This document shows positions 26,372 to 37,100 of a stretch of 64,000 nucleotides of DNA, piece after piece. The number at the start of each line of letters is the position of its first letter. The stretch's first letter is position 1. Under the pieces are notes generated by a model. It saw only the letters and a list, made by a program, of their open reading frames with translations. It did no database searches and was not told the origin of the DNA. A program made the translations under genes and the position numbers. This stretch comes from Arenibacter catalasegens (GTDB lineage: Bacteria > Bacteroidota > Bacteroidia > Flavobacteriales > Flavobacteriaceae), in assembly GCF_002909235.1 (NCBI RefSeq), contig NZ_PHQQ01000008.1, positions 62,001 to 126,000 of the forward strand, written 5' to 3'.

Positions 26372-28615
26372 TTAATTCAATAAAAAATCCAATTCTGCAA
26401 TAGCTGCGGTTTTCCCATTCCCAGCAATTTCCTTGGATTCAATTCTGATATATCTGGTATTTAATTTAGACTGGAACATTAGTGTTCTGGTCGTTGGATC
26501 ATTTTTTAGGTTTCCGAATCTAAAATCCTCAGCATTGCGCCAAGACTTACCGTCCTGACTAATTTTTACGACACCTCTTTCTATCATCCCTTCGGACGAG
26601 GTAGTTTGCGGTGTGTAGTTAAATCCAGTTACAGCATATTCCTTTCCAAGATCTATATCGATATAGTGGACTTTTGAATTTGCCTCTGAACTCCAGTAGG
26701 TGTTTTGATCGCCATCAAAAGCATTTTGACCAGCATTTTCTTCATCAACACTATCCACGCCAAGAACTTTCCAATCCTTTTTTATAATTCCGAAAAGCTG
26801 TGAAGCAATACTTCCCAATTGTCCATTCACTTCTGATACGGCCTTCACCTCTCCAGAAGGTATTTCAAAAGCTTCATTATAAATTGCAGAGGCCGAGGTA
26901 GGCTCGCTACCGTCAGTAGTATAATGAATTTTGTAGCCAGAATTTATATTTCCCATAACATCTTCTCCATGGGGTTTCCAACCAAAAGTGTCCTTTTTGG
27001 GCGATATTGTTACAGAGCCGTCCACCGATCTTTCAATACTAAGTTGTGGCGGCCTTGCCTTGTAATAATGTGCTGATATATTTGCGATAGCCGGATAAAA
27101 GCGCGATTCCAAGATTCTAATCCGTAATTTTTGGGTAGTAACTTCTGGGAATCTTAAAATTCGTTTATATCCAATATTGGTGCCCGTGGCAATTTCCTTC
27201 CAAGCATTGTCCACCCAAGCGTCCAAAGCGTGTTTTTCTACCCGTTCACTATGCGTATCAATAGCCTCTTGAATTGCCAATCTATTGGTTGTGATCGGTG
27301 CATTGGTTTCAATAACGATCTCCTGGCCACCTTCGCCAATCAATTCAAAACTGGTTAAGTCGTCATCCAAAACAGCTTGCGGTCCATTGGCTCCGGACAG
27401 CAAATTTACACTGTAAGTTTCGTTGATCCGTTGACCAACCTCTTCCAATACGGTAACATCTCTTGGAGAAAATTTCCCTTCCCTATTGGGTGGAATGTTC
27501 AACAAAAATGTAGAGTTACCGCCAACCGATCTTTCGTACATATCGAACACATCATCTGTACTACGGACTTTCTGATCCATGTCATCCCTATAAAACCAGC
27601 CTTCGCGAATGGAAGTATTGGTTTCTGCCTGTTGATAATGAAGGTATTTTCCCTTGTATATTTCTTCCCTGCTCCCCAAGGACTCCTCTGTTAAATCCGG
27701 GAAGCTGATCATTTGATCAGGATCTTCCTGATAGGGAATCACATTCCATTCCGTATCCCTAGTTCCACCAGATTCATTACCGCACCAACGAATATCCTCT
27801 TTCCCAAAAATAACCGCCTTTGGCGCCAAAGCTCTGATTAATTCTTTCCAGGCAAGATAGTTATAGGTCTGACCACCCTTTCTTTTTGGGTGTGCACCAT
27901 CAAACCAAACCTCATGTATAGGTCCGTATTCGGTAAGCAGCTCAAACAACTGATTTAAGAAATACTCATTGTAATCATCTACCTTAAAGGTAAAAGTGCT
28001 ACTGTTTTCAAAGGGCCTTCCTTCAACTGCCCGTGGAATGGTTCTTTCGGTATACTCACTTAAATTTCCATATAATCCTTCCTTGTTCTCTATCTGGAAC
28101 AAATCGGCAGGGGAAAGATACACCCCTAGTTTAAGACCGTATTTTTTGCAGGAGTCGGCCAATTCTTTTAATACATCACCTTTTCCATCTTTAAATGGAG
28201 AGGCCATAACTCCGTGCTTAGTATATCTACTTTGCCACAGTACAAACCCATCGTGGTGCTTGGCAGTGAAAATTACCATTTTCATTCCTGCATCCTTCAT
28301 GGCCTTACACCATTGGTCGGTATCCAAATTTTGCAGATTAAATATCTTTGGATCTTCCATGCCATCACCCCACTCCATTCTTGTAAAAGTATTGGGGCCA
28401 AAATGAATAAAGGCTATAAACTCGTTCTTTAAAGCATCATACTGGTTTGGAGTTGGCACTACATGGGCAGCCTTGAGCATAATGGTATCATTACCATCCG
28501 TTTCATTGACTTTAATGGTATTGGACACTGGCATCACCAAGGCATTAGGCTCTGATTTCGGGGAACAGGCCGCTAATAATAATGTGATGGCTAGGTATTC
28601 AAATAATTTATTCAT
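26372..28615 (-). CDS. GH29 alpha-L-fucosidase with chitobiase-C-like and F5/8 type C domains, lipoprotein
   Basis: 747 residues; the lipobox is LLAAC. The GH29 barrel covers about 50-400: FIAFIHFGPNTFT, FTAKHHDGFVLWQS, and HEVWFDGAHP with Asp239 as nucleophile. A beta-sandwich follows at about 420-530. Next is a segment with GYKIHYTTDGSEPTSAS, typical of the chitobiase C-terminal (CHB_HEX_C) type, and then an F5/8 type C (CBM32-like) domain with TYWSSEANSKVHYIDIDLGK near the end. The domain order is that of the regiospecific GH29 group (GH29B). It should trim branched alpha-L-fucose. It lies 31 bp upstream of the beta-helix gene. Confidence 0.92.
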   Translation of the reverse strand: MNKLFEYLAITLLLAACSPKSEPNALVMPVSNTIKVNETDGNDTIMLKAAHVVPTPNQYDALKNEFIAFIHFGPNTFTRMEWGDGMEDPKIFNLQNLDTDQWCKAMKDAGMKMVIFTAKHHDGFVLWQSRYTKHGVMASPFKDGKGDVLKELADSCKKYGLKLGVYLSPADLFQIENKEGLYGNLSEYTERTIPRAVEGRPFENSSTFTFKVDDYNEYFLNQLFELLTEYGPIHEVWFDGAHPKRKGGQTYNYLAWKELIRALAPKAVIFGKEDIRWCGNESGGTRDTEWNVIPYQEDPDQMISFPDLTEESLGSREEIYKGKYLHYQQAETNTSIREGWFYRDDMDQKVRSTDDVFDMYERSVGGNSTFLLNIPPNREGKFSPRDVTVLEEVGQRINETYSVNLLSGANGPQAVLDDDLTSFELIGEGGQEIVIETNAPITTNRLAIQEAIDTHSERVEKHALDAWVDNAWKEIATGTNIGYKRILRFPEVTTQKLRIRILESRFYPAIANISAHYYKARPPQLSIERSVDGSVTISPKKDTFGWKPHGEDVMGNINSGYKIHYTTDGSEPTSASAIYNEAFEIPSGEVKAVSEVNGQLGSIASQLFGIIKKDWKVLGVDSVDEENAGQNAFDGDQNTYWSSEANSKVHYIDIDLGKEYAVTGFNYTPQTTSSEGMIERGVVKISQDGKSWRNAEDFRFGNLKNDPTTRTLMFQSKLNTRYIRIESKEIAGNGKTAAIAELDFLLN

Positions 28616-28752
28616 TTAATTCTAGTTGTTTCTTCATGATTCCTGACCCTGCTGGAGGGGCTATTTCTGGATTCTTAAAATGGAACTAAAATATCAAATT
28701 GACATCTAGCTCCATTTTCAAATTGGCCCAACAACAGATGTTTAAATTAAAC

Positions 28753-29529
28753 CTATCCGTTCAATTTTATATAACCTCCATCGATTGGAAAATCGGTTCC
28801 CGTAATAAAAGAAGCCTCATCCGAACAGAGGTAAACTGCTAAATTAGCCACCTCCTCTGGTTTTCCCATTCTACCTATAGGCTGGGATTGGGAAAGCTTT
28901 TCGAACATTTCTGCTTCTTTCCCTGGGTAATTCTTATTGATAAAGCCGTCTACAAAGGGCGTATGAATCCTAGCAGGAGAAATAGTATTGCACCGAATAC
29001 CCTTATCCAAATAATCCTTTGCTACAGAATAGCTCATAGTAAGTACCGCTCCCTTGGACATAGAATAGGCAAATCGGTCCGAAATACCTACAGAAGAAGC
29101 AATGGAAGCCATGTTTAAAATAACCCCACCTTTCTCCTTCATCTTACTTATAACGGCATGCATACAGTTGTAAACCCCCTTTACATTTACATTGTAAATG
29201 CGATCCATATCCGCTACGGCAGTACCTTCCAAATTTCCCACGTGGGCTATTCCGGCATTGTTCACCAAAATATTTATATACCTATCTGCTCCAATTGCGG
29301 AAATAATTTCCGCCACCTGTGCATTATCGGAAACATCACAAGCGTGAAAAGTGGCCTTTCCACCCTGAGCTTCAATTTCCCCAACAACACGCTCTCCATT
29401 GTCTGCATTAAATTCCAAAATGTGCACATCGGCACCTTGGCCAGCAAATGCTTTGGAAATAGCTTCGCCAATACCACTGGCGCCACCTGTAACTACGGCT
29501 GTTTTGTTTTCTAAACTAAAAAGTGACAT
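28753..29529 (-). CDS. SDR oxidoreductase, probable 2-keto-3-deoxy-L-fuconate dehydrogenase
   Basis: 258 residues. The cofactor motif TGGASGIG is at 14-21, NNAG at 90-93, and the catalytic triad is Ser142, Tyr155 and Lys159 in the standard YxxxK form. The ending FITGTDFPIDGGYIKLNG is normal. The gene follows the fuconate dehydratase gene by 35 bp, which fits the enzyme that oxidises 2-keto-3-deoxy-L-fuconate to the 2,4-diketo acid with NAD. The other SDR in the window lacks the lysine and fits L-fucose dehydrogenase better. Specificity is inferred from the neighbour and the pathway, not proven by motif. Confidence 0.84.
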   Translation of the reverse strand: MSLFSLENKTAVVTGGASGIGEAISKAFAGQGADVHILEFNADNGERVVGEIEAQGGKATFHACDVSDNAQVAEIISAIGADRYINILVNNAGIAHVGNLEGTAVADMDRIYNVNVKGVYNCMHAVISKMKEKGGVILNMASIASSVGISDRFAYSMSKGAVLTMSYSVAKDYLDKGIRCNTISPARIHTPFVDGFINKNYPGKEAEMFEKLSQSQPIGRMGKPEEVANLAVYLCSDEASFITGTDFPIDGGYIKLNG

Positions 29530-29564
29530 ATTATTCTTATTTACGCTATTATTTTATCGCCTAT

Positions 29565-30887
29565 TTATTTGGCAAGAACTTCATCCTTCCAAATTTTACC
29601 ATTCGGAAAACTATAATCCTCCAGGGATTGTTCTTTCATAGTAATACTATAACCAGACATTGAAGGTGGCATATATGCCCCATTCTTTATAACCACTGGA
29701 TCATAAAAATGTTCATGCAAATGATCTACATACTCTATAATACGATTCTCCATGGAACCACTTATTGCTATATAATCGATCATGGAAAGGTGCTGCACAT
29801 ATTCACATAGTCCGACCCCTCCCGCATGTGGACAAACAGGAACTTTAAATTTAGCTGCCATTAAAAGGATGGCTAAAATTTCATTTACCCCTCCTACCCT
29901 ACAACTATCTATCTGACAAATACCAATGGCATTGGCCTGCATCAATTGCTTAAACATAACTCGGTTCTGACAATGCTCCCCAGTAGCTACTTTTATAGGA
30001 TGCACCGCTTTAGCTATTTTTGCATGTCCTAAAATATCATCTGGACTAGTGGGCTCTTCAATCCACCATGGATCAAACTTTTTAAGTTCCGCCATATTGG
30101 TTATAGCCTCATCCACATCCCATTTCTGATTGGCATCCATCATTAATTTTAAGTCAGTACCAATCTCTTCCCTGATAATTCCAGCACGGCGCATATCATC
30201 CTCCAAATCTGACCCTACTTTTATTTTCATATGCTTAAAGCCAGCCGCTTTGGCCTCTTTGCATAATCTCCTCATTTTGTCGTCAGAATAGCCAAGCCAT
30301 CCTGCAGAGGTAGTATATGCAGGATACCCATCCTGTAATAGTTTATTGATGCGCTCCTGTTTGGTAGCGGCTTTACTCTTAAGCAGTTCCAATGCTTCTT
30401 CCGGCGTAATGGCATCCGTAATGTAAGTGAAATCTATACAGGACACCAACTCTTCCGGCGTCATATCTGCCAAGAGTTGCCAAAGAGGTTTCTTTTCTAC
30501 CTTGGCATAAAGATCCCAAACGGCATTGACCACTGCACCTGTAGCCAAGTGAATTACCCCTTTTTCAGGGCCTAACCAACGCAACTGACTATCGCCGGTA
30601 ATCATTTTCCAAAATGCTCCCATGTTAGCGGTAAAACTACCTAACGATTTACCTTTTACCAATGGTGCCAAAGAATGAATTGCCGCAGCACATAGTTCAT
30701 TGCCCCTACCTATGGTAAAAGTCAACCCATGCCCTTCTAACCCATCGGGGTGATTTGTTTTTAAAATTACATAGGCCGCGGAATAGTCCGGGTCTGGATT
30801 CATGGCATCTGATCCATCCAACGATTTGCTGGTAGGAAATCGGACGTCTTTAACTAAAACATCCGTAATAATTATTTTGCTGTTCAT
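29565..30887 (-). CDS. L-fuconate dehydratase (enolase superfamily)
   Basis: 440 residues, the length expected for L-fuconate dehydratase. Residues read from the sequence are the KxK base motif (Lys221 and Lys223 in HMKIKVGSD), metal ligands Asp251 (MDAN), Glu277 (WIEEP) and Glu304 (TGEH), and a His base in PHAGGVGLCEYVQH. The N-terminus DVRFPTSKSLDGSDAMNPDPDY is highly characteristic of this subgroup. The enzyme removes water from L-fuconate to give 2-keto-3-deoxy-L-fuconate. It is the first catabolic gene downstream of the AraC regulator and is the strongest single marker that this block is for fucose. It is cytoplasmic. Confidence 0.94.
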   Translation of the reverse strand: MNSKIIITDVLVKDVRFPTSKSLDGSDAMNPDPDYSAAYVILKTNHPDGLEGHGLTFTIGRGNELCAAAIHSLAPLVKGKSLGSFTANMGAFWKMITGDSQLRWLGPEKGVIHLATGAVVNAVWDLYAKVEKKPLWQLLADMTPEELVSCIDFTYITDAITPEEALELLKSKAATKQERINKLLQDGYPAYTTSAGWLGYSDDKMRRLCKEAKAAGFKHMKIKVGSDLEDDMRRAGIIREEIGTDLKLMMDANQKWDVDEAITNMAELKKFDPWWIEEPTSPDDILGHAKIAKAVHPIKVATGEHCQNRVMFKQLMQANAIGICQIDSCRVGGVNEILAILLMAAKFKVPVCPHAGGVGLCEYVQHLSMIDYIAISGSMENRIIEYVDHLHEHFYDPVVIKNGAYMPPSMSGYSITMKEQSLEDYSFPNGKIWKDEVLAK

Positions 30888-30989
30888 TTGGAATAATATT
30901 AAAGAAACAAATCTAAATCCAACCCCTTTTTATAACCACCACTAGAAGCACCAATTGTGATACTTTTTTAACCGAAAATGTGATTATTG

Positions 30990-31856
30990 TTAATTTTGAG
31001 TATGAAGTTTAACATAATCTGAGGGAGACATACCTGTAATCGACTTAAAATGACGGTTGAAATTTGAAATATTATTAAAGCCAGACTCGTAACAAACCGG
31101 AGTAATGTTATTCTTATTCTCTATAAGTAATTTACACGCGTACCCAATCCTTATTTCATTTAAGTAACGTGTAAACGTTTTTCTATGGATCCGCTTAAAG
31201 AACCTACTAAAGGCCGAAGGGTTCATTTTGGCAATTTCTGCCACATCCTTTGAACCTATAGGTTGGTTGAAATTTTTGAATACAAACTCATAAATTTCAT
31301 CCAAACCTTTATTATCTGTTTTATTAAAGGAATTTAAAAATCCAGGGCTAGACATTAACTGATATTCCTCATGATTGGCCAATTTATACAAAATTTCAAC
31401 CAACTTAATTGTTTTTTCAAATGGCTCAAGGCTGTGCAATTTCTTAATTCTTTCAATAATTTTATTGTCGATATTTGAAAATTTGATTCCTTGTGCCGCC
31501 CTTTTTATCAACTGTAATATAGGTTTCATCTCTATGGCTTCGAAAAATCCCAAACCTAAAAAATCCTCCTTAAAATGAATAGCAATGGCTTCGGAAACCA
31601 AGTCTGAATCAGCTTCAAAATACACTTCATCATTTAGCCACATGTGCGGTAGGTTTTTACCAATCAGCACTAGGTCACCTTCTGAAAATTTCTCAATCCC
31701 GTCTCCGATAAAACGGGTTCCTGTACTTTTTGCAATGTAAACTAATTCTAATTCCGGGTGATAATGCCAAATTTTCAAGAAATGGGAATAACTGTTTTGT
31801 GTAACAGTAAAGGAACTGTTCTGAAGACTGGCCCTATTAAGAAGGTGTAATTTCAT
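30990..31856 (-). CDS. AraC-family transcriptional regulator
   Basis: 288 residues. The N-terminal half is a cupin-type sensor (WHYHPELELVYIAKSTGTRFIG, FSEGDLVLIGKNLPHMW). The C-terminal 100 residues carry two helix-turn-helix units, with SKDVAEIAKMNPSAFSRFFKR and ISNFNRHFKSITGMSPSDYVK. It is probably an activator that senses a sugar in the cytoplasm. It is the first gene of the minus-strand fucose block and lies 102 bp upstream of the fuconate dehydratase gene, with the sigma/FecR/SusCD module divergent on the other side. It is thus well placed to control the catabolic genes, the uptake genes, or both. Confidence 0.92.
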   Translation of the reverse strand: MKLHLLNRASLQNSSFTVTQNSYSHFLKIWHYHPELELVYIAKSTGTRFIGDGIEKFSEGDLVLIGKNLPHMWLNDEVYFEADSDLVSEAIAIHFKEDFLGLGFFEAIEMKPILQLIKRAAQGIKFSNIDNKIIERIKKLHSLEPFEKTIKLVEILYKLANHEEYQLMSSPGFLNSFNKTDNKGLDEIYEFVFKNFNQPIGSKDVAEIAKMNPSAFSRFFKRIHRKTFTRYLNEIRIGYACKLLIENKNNITPVCYESGFNNISNFNRHFKSITGMSPSDYVKLHTQN

Positions 31857-31963
31857 AAAAAAAAGATAAATAACGAAAAGCTTAATGAGATTTTAAATAT
31901 ACATCTTTTTTTACACGGATTAAAAATTGGCAAAAAAAGTATTGCTAAATGTTCAATTATTAG

Positions 31964-31994
31964 TTGAAATGAAAGAAAATACCTCTTAATTTCG
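31964..31994 (+). promoter_or_regulatory. Possible Bacteroidota-type promoter of the sigma-factor gene
   Basis: A ttg at 31964-31966 is followed after 20 nt by taatttcg (31987-31994), close to the flavobacterial pattern TTG - about 19 nt - TAnnTTTG. It is correctly oriented and about 85 bp upstream of the chosen start of the ECF sigma gene. The -7 box is imperfect, so confidence is low. Confidence 0.3.
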
Positions 31995-32077
31995 GTCGTT
32001 ACCTTTTAGGTGTTATTTATTTTTTGGGAAGAACGTACCATAAGTTTTATAAAAAAAATCTTTTAATTGTTTTCGTA

Positions 32078-32668
32078 ATGTCAGGACAACCATTAAGCCA
32101 ATTGTTAGCTTCCTTAATAAAAGGAAACAGGGCGGCATTCAAGGCTGTTTTTGAACTGTATGAAAAAAGGCTATATTATTTCATACACTCGATCACGAAG
32201 TCGGATTACGCTACTGAGGAGATATTACAGGAAGTATTTATTAAAATTTGGACAAAAAAAGAGACAATTGATCTTGAGTATTCTTTTGATGCCTTCCTAT
32301 TTACAATTGCAAAAAATTCAACATATAACTATTTAAGAAGTATTGCCAACCAAGAATCACTAAAGAAAGAATACTGGAAAAACATTAGCTTTTTAAATGA
32401 GGAAACAGAAAACACTATTTTACTCGGTGAATACGAGGACATAGTAAATGATATCCTTCAACAAATTCCCACTCAAAAGCGAAGTATTTTTGTTCTATCC
32501 AAACAACAGGGCAAAAGCAATGAGGAAATAGCCAATCTTTTGGGAATAACACAAAAAACGGTGAAAAACCACCTTTGGAAAACACTACAAATCATCAGGA
32601 CGGAATTGAAACCTTATATGGCAGACAGCCTATATTTTTTTCTAATAAGTCTACTGCTTTTCGTCTAA
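32078..32668 (+). CDS. ECF RNA polymerase sigma factor
   Basis: 196 residues from the ATG at 32078 (MSGQPLSQLLAS), preferred over an ATG 54 bp upstream that would add a lysine-rich, hydrophobic tail. Region 2 is seen in FYLYEKRL-like and SKSDYATEEILQEVFIKIWTKK stretches, and region 4 in SKQQGKSNEEIANLLGITQKTVKNHLW. The last 15 residues are hydrophobic, as in many Bacteroidota sigma factors paired with FecR. It directs RNA polymerase to the adjacent SusC/SusD promoter when released by the anti-sigma factor. FecR follows 100 bp downstream on the same strand. Confidence 0.93.
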   Translation: MSGQPLSQLLASLIKGNRAAFKAVFELYEKRLYYFIHSITKSDYATEEILQEVFIKIWTKKETIDLEYSFDAFLFTIAKNSTYNYLRSIANQESLKKEYWKNISFLNEETENTILLGEYEDIVNDILQQIPTQKRSIFVLSKQQGKSNEEIANLLGITQKTVKNHLWKTLQIIRTELKPYMADSLYFFLISLLLFV

Positions 32669-32768
32669 TCTGTCTATTTCGCAAAAAATACATTCTTAAT
32701 TTGGGACTTTATCATTTTTGAGGTGTATTACTTATATAGCCCATAATACTACTATTAAAATACTGTAA

Positions 32769-33989
32769 ATGCAGAACGAGAACAATTTGGATAAACTCTT
32801 CCAAAAATTGGTAGACAATACCATTTCCAAAAAGGAATTGGATTGTCTAACAGAGCTTATTATTAGCGCTGATCTGGATATAATAAAAAATGAAATTTGG
32901 GCCAAACACTGGGAAAATGTAAAAAAGGGAAATTTGCCCCTCAAAAAAAGGAAAAAACAGGATTCCACAATTCTATTGCAGAATATACTTTACAAAATAG
33001 AAGACCTTGAAAACAAAAAAAAAATTAGGAAAGTAGTACCCAGCTACAATCGAAATTATTGGTCCGGCATTGCCGCGACCCTAATCCTATTGGTGGGTGT
33101 TTACTTTTTTAATCAAAAGAACACTATATCAGCCTCAGTGCCAATTACTATTGATAACAACCTAAATTCTGATGTAATAACCTTGCAATTGGACAACGGT
33201 AGTGTTGAGACCATCTCAGAAAATGGGGAAAGAAAAATTACCACTGAAAGCGGAAATCTGATTGCTTCACAACAGGGAAATTCATTACAATACACTGGTG
33301 CTGAAACTCAAAAAAAGCTGATCTACAATACTTTAAATGTGCCCTATGGTCGCCAATTCGACCTCGTCTTATCAGATGGCACCAAAGTAAAAATGAATTC
33401 TGGAAGCTCCATTAGGTACCCAGTGAATTTTCTGCCAGGAGAAGAAAGGAAAGTGTTCCTAAAAGGAGAGGCCTTTTTTGATGTTGCCAAAGATATAGCT
33501 CACCCATTTATCGTAAATGCGGACCAAATGAACATAAGGGTATTAGGTACCCAATTTAACTTATCGTACTATCCGGAAGATGAGGACATCAATACGGTAT
33601 TGGTGGAAGGTGCCGTAGTCCTGTACAAAGAAGGTGCGGACATAAAAACACATTCTGCATCCCAACTAGTACCTGGACAAAGTGCTTCCTGGAACAAAAT
33701 CAACAATACAATGACCATAAAGGAAGTAGATACGGATATATATACCGCATGGAAAGACGGATATCTAGTATTTAAAGCTGCCCCCTTTTATAGTATTAGG
33801 ACAAAATTGGAACGACATTTTAATATTACCATCGAAGATAAAAGTGGCCGATTGGAAAATCAGATATATACGGCCACATTTAGACATGAGACCATAGAAG
33901 AAATTCTAGAAGCTTTCAAAGAGGATACTCCCTTTGAATATATTAATGAAGGTTCTAAAATTATAATACTCAATATCAATACTAATTAA
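32769..33989 (+). CDS. FecR-family anti-sigma factor
   Basis: 406 residues. A cytoplasmic N-terminal part of about 90 residues has a Lys-rich stretch. One transmembrane helix (YWSGIAATLILLVGVYFF) is near residues 100-118. The periplasmic part contains the FecR domain (VPYGRQFDLVLSDGTKVKMNSGS, FLKGEAFFDVAKD, FIVNADQMNIRVLGTQFNL) and a C-terminal STN-like DUF4974 region (FKAAPFYSIRTKLERHFNITI). It transmits the state of the STN domain of the outer-membrane SusC to the sigma factor across the inner membrane. The order sigma - fecR - susC - susD is standard for Bacteroidota. Confidence 0.95.
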   Translation: MQNENNLDKLFQKLVDNTISKKELDCLTELIISADLDIIKNEIWAKHWENVKKGNLPLKKRKKQDSTILLQNILYKIEDLENKKKIRKVVPSYNRNYWSGIAATLILLVGVYFFNQKNTISASVPITIDNNLNSDVITLQLDNGSVETISENGERKITTESGNLIASQQGNSLQYTGAETQKKLIYNTLNVPYGRQFDLVLSDGTKVKMNSGSSIRYPVNFLPGEERKVFLKGEAFFDVAKDIAHPFIVNADQMNIRVLGTQFNLSYYPEDEDINTVLVEGAVVLYKEGADIKTHSASQLVPGQSASWNKINNTMTIKEVDTDIYTAWKDGYLVFKAAPFYSIRTKLERHFNITIEDKSGRLENQIYTATFRHETIEEILEAFKEDTPFEYINEGSKIIILNINTN

Positions 33990-34137
33990 AAAAAAAGGAA
34001 GCCAATGAAAACCAACTAAAACAAGTGCACTAGAAAAATCACTTTTACAAAAAAACCGGAAAATGTTGACGCATTTCCCGGCATAAGAAAGTGACATCAA
34101 CAAACGAAATGCTTAATCACCAAAACTTTACAAAAGT

Positions 34138-37100
34138 ATGAAAAAATTAAATTTAGTCAGGCCTTTCCATGTGGATTGGCTAAGCAAACATCATTTAAAG
34201 ATGAAACTAACTACACTTTTACTAATAGTTTCTCTTTTTAAAATTCAGGCCAATACATACGGACAGAACACAAAAATTACATTAAACCTTAAAAACGTGA
34301 GTGTTCAACAGGTTTTTAATGAAATAGAATCCCTTTCGGATTTTAGGTTTCTGTACAACCATGAAAAGGTGAATTTAAAGAGAACTGTTTCCGTTAACGT
34401 GAATAAAGAGCCTATATCAAATATTTTGGAAGATTTATTTGAAGCAACGGATATTTATTTCAGCGTCAAGAACAAGCAGATTATTTTAAAAACGGGCAAA
34501 ACAATTAAAGCCATTGCCCCCTTAAATAATACTGTTGAACAACAAACTGTAAGCGGAACCATTACCGATGCTGACGGCACCCCCTTACCTGGGGCAAACA
34601 TTGTGGAAAAAGGAACCACCAATGGGGTTACAGCCGATTTTGACGGTAATTTTTCACTAGATGTAGCCAATCAGAATACAACCCTAGTTATTTCCTACAT
34701 AGGATTTGCATCCAAAGAAATTCCTCTGAATGGACAAACTACTATTTCGGTTAGTTTGGAAGAAAGTGCCGCTGGATTGGATGAGGTAGTCTTGATCGGG
34801 TATGGTACCCAGAAGAAAAGTGACCTTACCGGTGCCGTGGGCTCAATTAAATCAGAAGAATTGGCGGAAAGACCCGCATCCTCATTGAACCAGGCCATGG
34901 CCGGTAAGGTGGCAGGTGTGAACATAACTTCTGGCTCTGGAAGACCAGGGGGTAGAACAGTTGTACGAATCCGTGGTAATACCTCAGTAAGTATCGCCAA
35001 TACCCCACTCTATGTAATAGATGGTGTTATCCTAAATGCGACCGGTTTATCTAACGGAAGTACCCCTATAGATTACCTGAATCCCAATGATATTGCATCC
35101 ATTGAAATCTTAAAGGATGCTTCCGCGACAGCCATTTATGGTGCCAGAGGTGCCAATGGTGTAATTCTGGTGTCTACCAAAAAAGGCACTACTTCAGGTG
35201 AAACCCGTCTTAATTATGATGTGGATTTCAGTATAGGAACATTACCTAAAAAGCTTGATCTGTTAAATTCTGAAGAGTTTCTTCGCGTTGAGGAAATTGC
35301 ATATGCCAATGCCGAAAAATTTGACCCGGATGGATGGGCAGGTGGAAGATATGCCGACCCTAGATTAAAAAGAACCGACCCTAGACTCTTTGATGGAAGT
35401 GGCAACCCACTTTATGATACCGATTGGCAAGATGAAGCTATTAGGGACGCTATTACCCAAAATCACCAACTTTCATTTACAGGTGGTAACCAAAAATCCA
35501 ATTTTGGACTGTTTATGGGTTTTAGGGATGAAGAAGGACTTATAGTAGAATCATGGCTGAAGCGCTATTCAGGTAGATTTACTTTGGATACGGAGGTTAA
35601 CGACTGGTTAAAAGTCGGAGGTAGCCTAAGCTACAACGACCAAAACGAAAAGCAAGTAGACCAACTTGGAGGTGGTGGGATCACCACAATGCGTCAAGTT
35701 TATGAGGCCCTACCTATTATACCGGTCCGTTATGAAGATGGCACTTGGGGATCTAACATACACTATCCAGGAATGGAAGGTGGTGGTAGCCCAGTGGCGG
35801 TTGCGAACGATCGTAGATATTTCCTCAAGACCCAGACCGTTTTGGGTAGCTTCTACGGCGATATTAAATTCAATAAGAACCTTCAATTACGAACTACCTT
35901 AGGAACCAATATCATTAACCAAAGAAACGATTATTACGGAGGTAAGGACCTAAGATATATAGCCTTGCCCGATGGTGCTGCAAGTGTCTCAAACTCACGT
36001 TATAATTCTTGGCAATTTGAAAACTATTTGACCTATAACAAAGATTTTGACAGCAATAATTCCTTAACGGCCATGGCAGGACTTTCCTGGCAACATGTTG
36101 ATCAATTCAGTTCACTGGCATCTACACGAGGGTTTGCCGACGACTTTTATGGCTTTAACAACCTTGGTGCAGGGTCTAACCCCCAGACACCAACGTCGAG
36201 CAAAACTGCTTACGGGCTAAACTCCTATTTTGGACGTGTCAACTATAACTACATGAACAAATATTTGTTTACCCTTACAGGTAGAGCTGACGGATCTTCT
36301 AAATTTGGACCGGAAAATCAGTTTGCCTTTTTCCCATCAGCTGCATTGGCCTGGAGGGCTTCCGAAGAGGATTTTCTCTCACAGAACGAAACCATTTCCA
36401 ATCTTAAAATTAGGGCTAGTTACGGTGCAACAGGTAACTCTGAATTACCAGCTTACCAAGGATTGGCCGGCTTGTCCAATGGTTCGGTAATTTTTAATGG
36501 CTCACGCTCCGCTTATACTGTCGCAGGTCGTATGGCCAACCCCGATTTAAAATGGGAAAAAACGGAACAGGTAGATGCCGGTGTTGAATTGGGTCTCTTT
36601 AATAATCGTATCGGGTTGGAGCTTGATGTGTACCGAAAGTTGACTTCCGATATGCTCCTTAATGCTCCGGTTCCCTCTTCAAGTGGTTTTACCAATGTAT
36701 TTAGAAACGTTGGAAGTTTGGAAAACAAGGGTGTTGAAATTAGTTTGAATACTGTCAATTTTGATAATGAACTATTTGGCTGGAGCAGTAACTTCAATAT
36801 TTCAATTAATAAGAACGAAGTAACTGCACTTTCAGGAGGTTCCGATATTTTCTTGGGGTCTACATTGATTCGCGTTGGCGAACCGGTAGGTACCTTCTTC
36901 GGATATATTGATGAGGGTACATGGAACACGGATGAGGCAGCCCAAGCAGCTATATATGATAGATTGCCAGGTGATATCAAATACCGTGATCTTAACAATG
37001 ATGGGGCCATCAATAGCGATGACCGTGCCATCATTGGGAAAGGTATTGCCGACGGTTTTGGAACCTTTTCAAATACCTTCAGATATGCCGATTTTGAACT

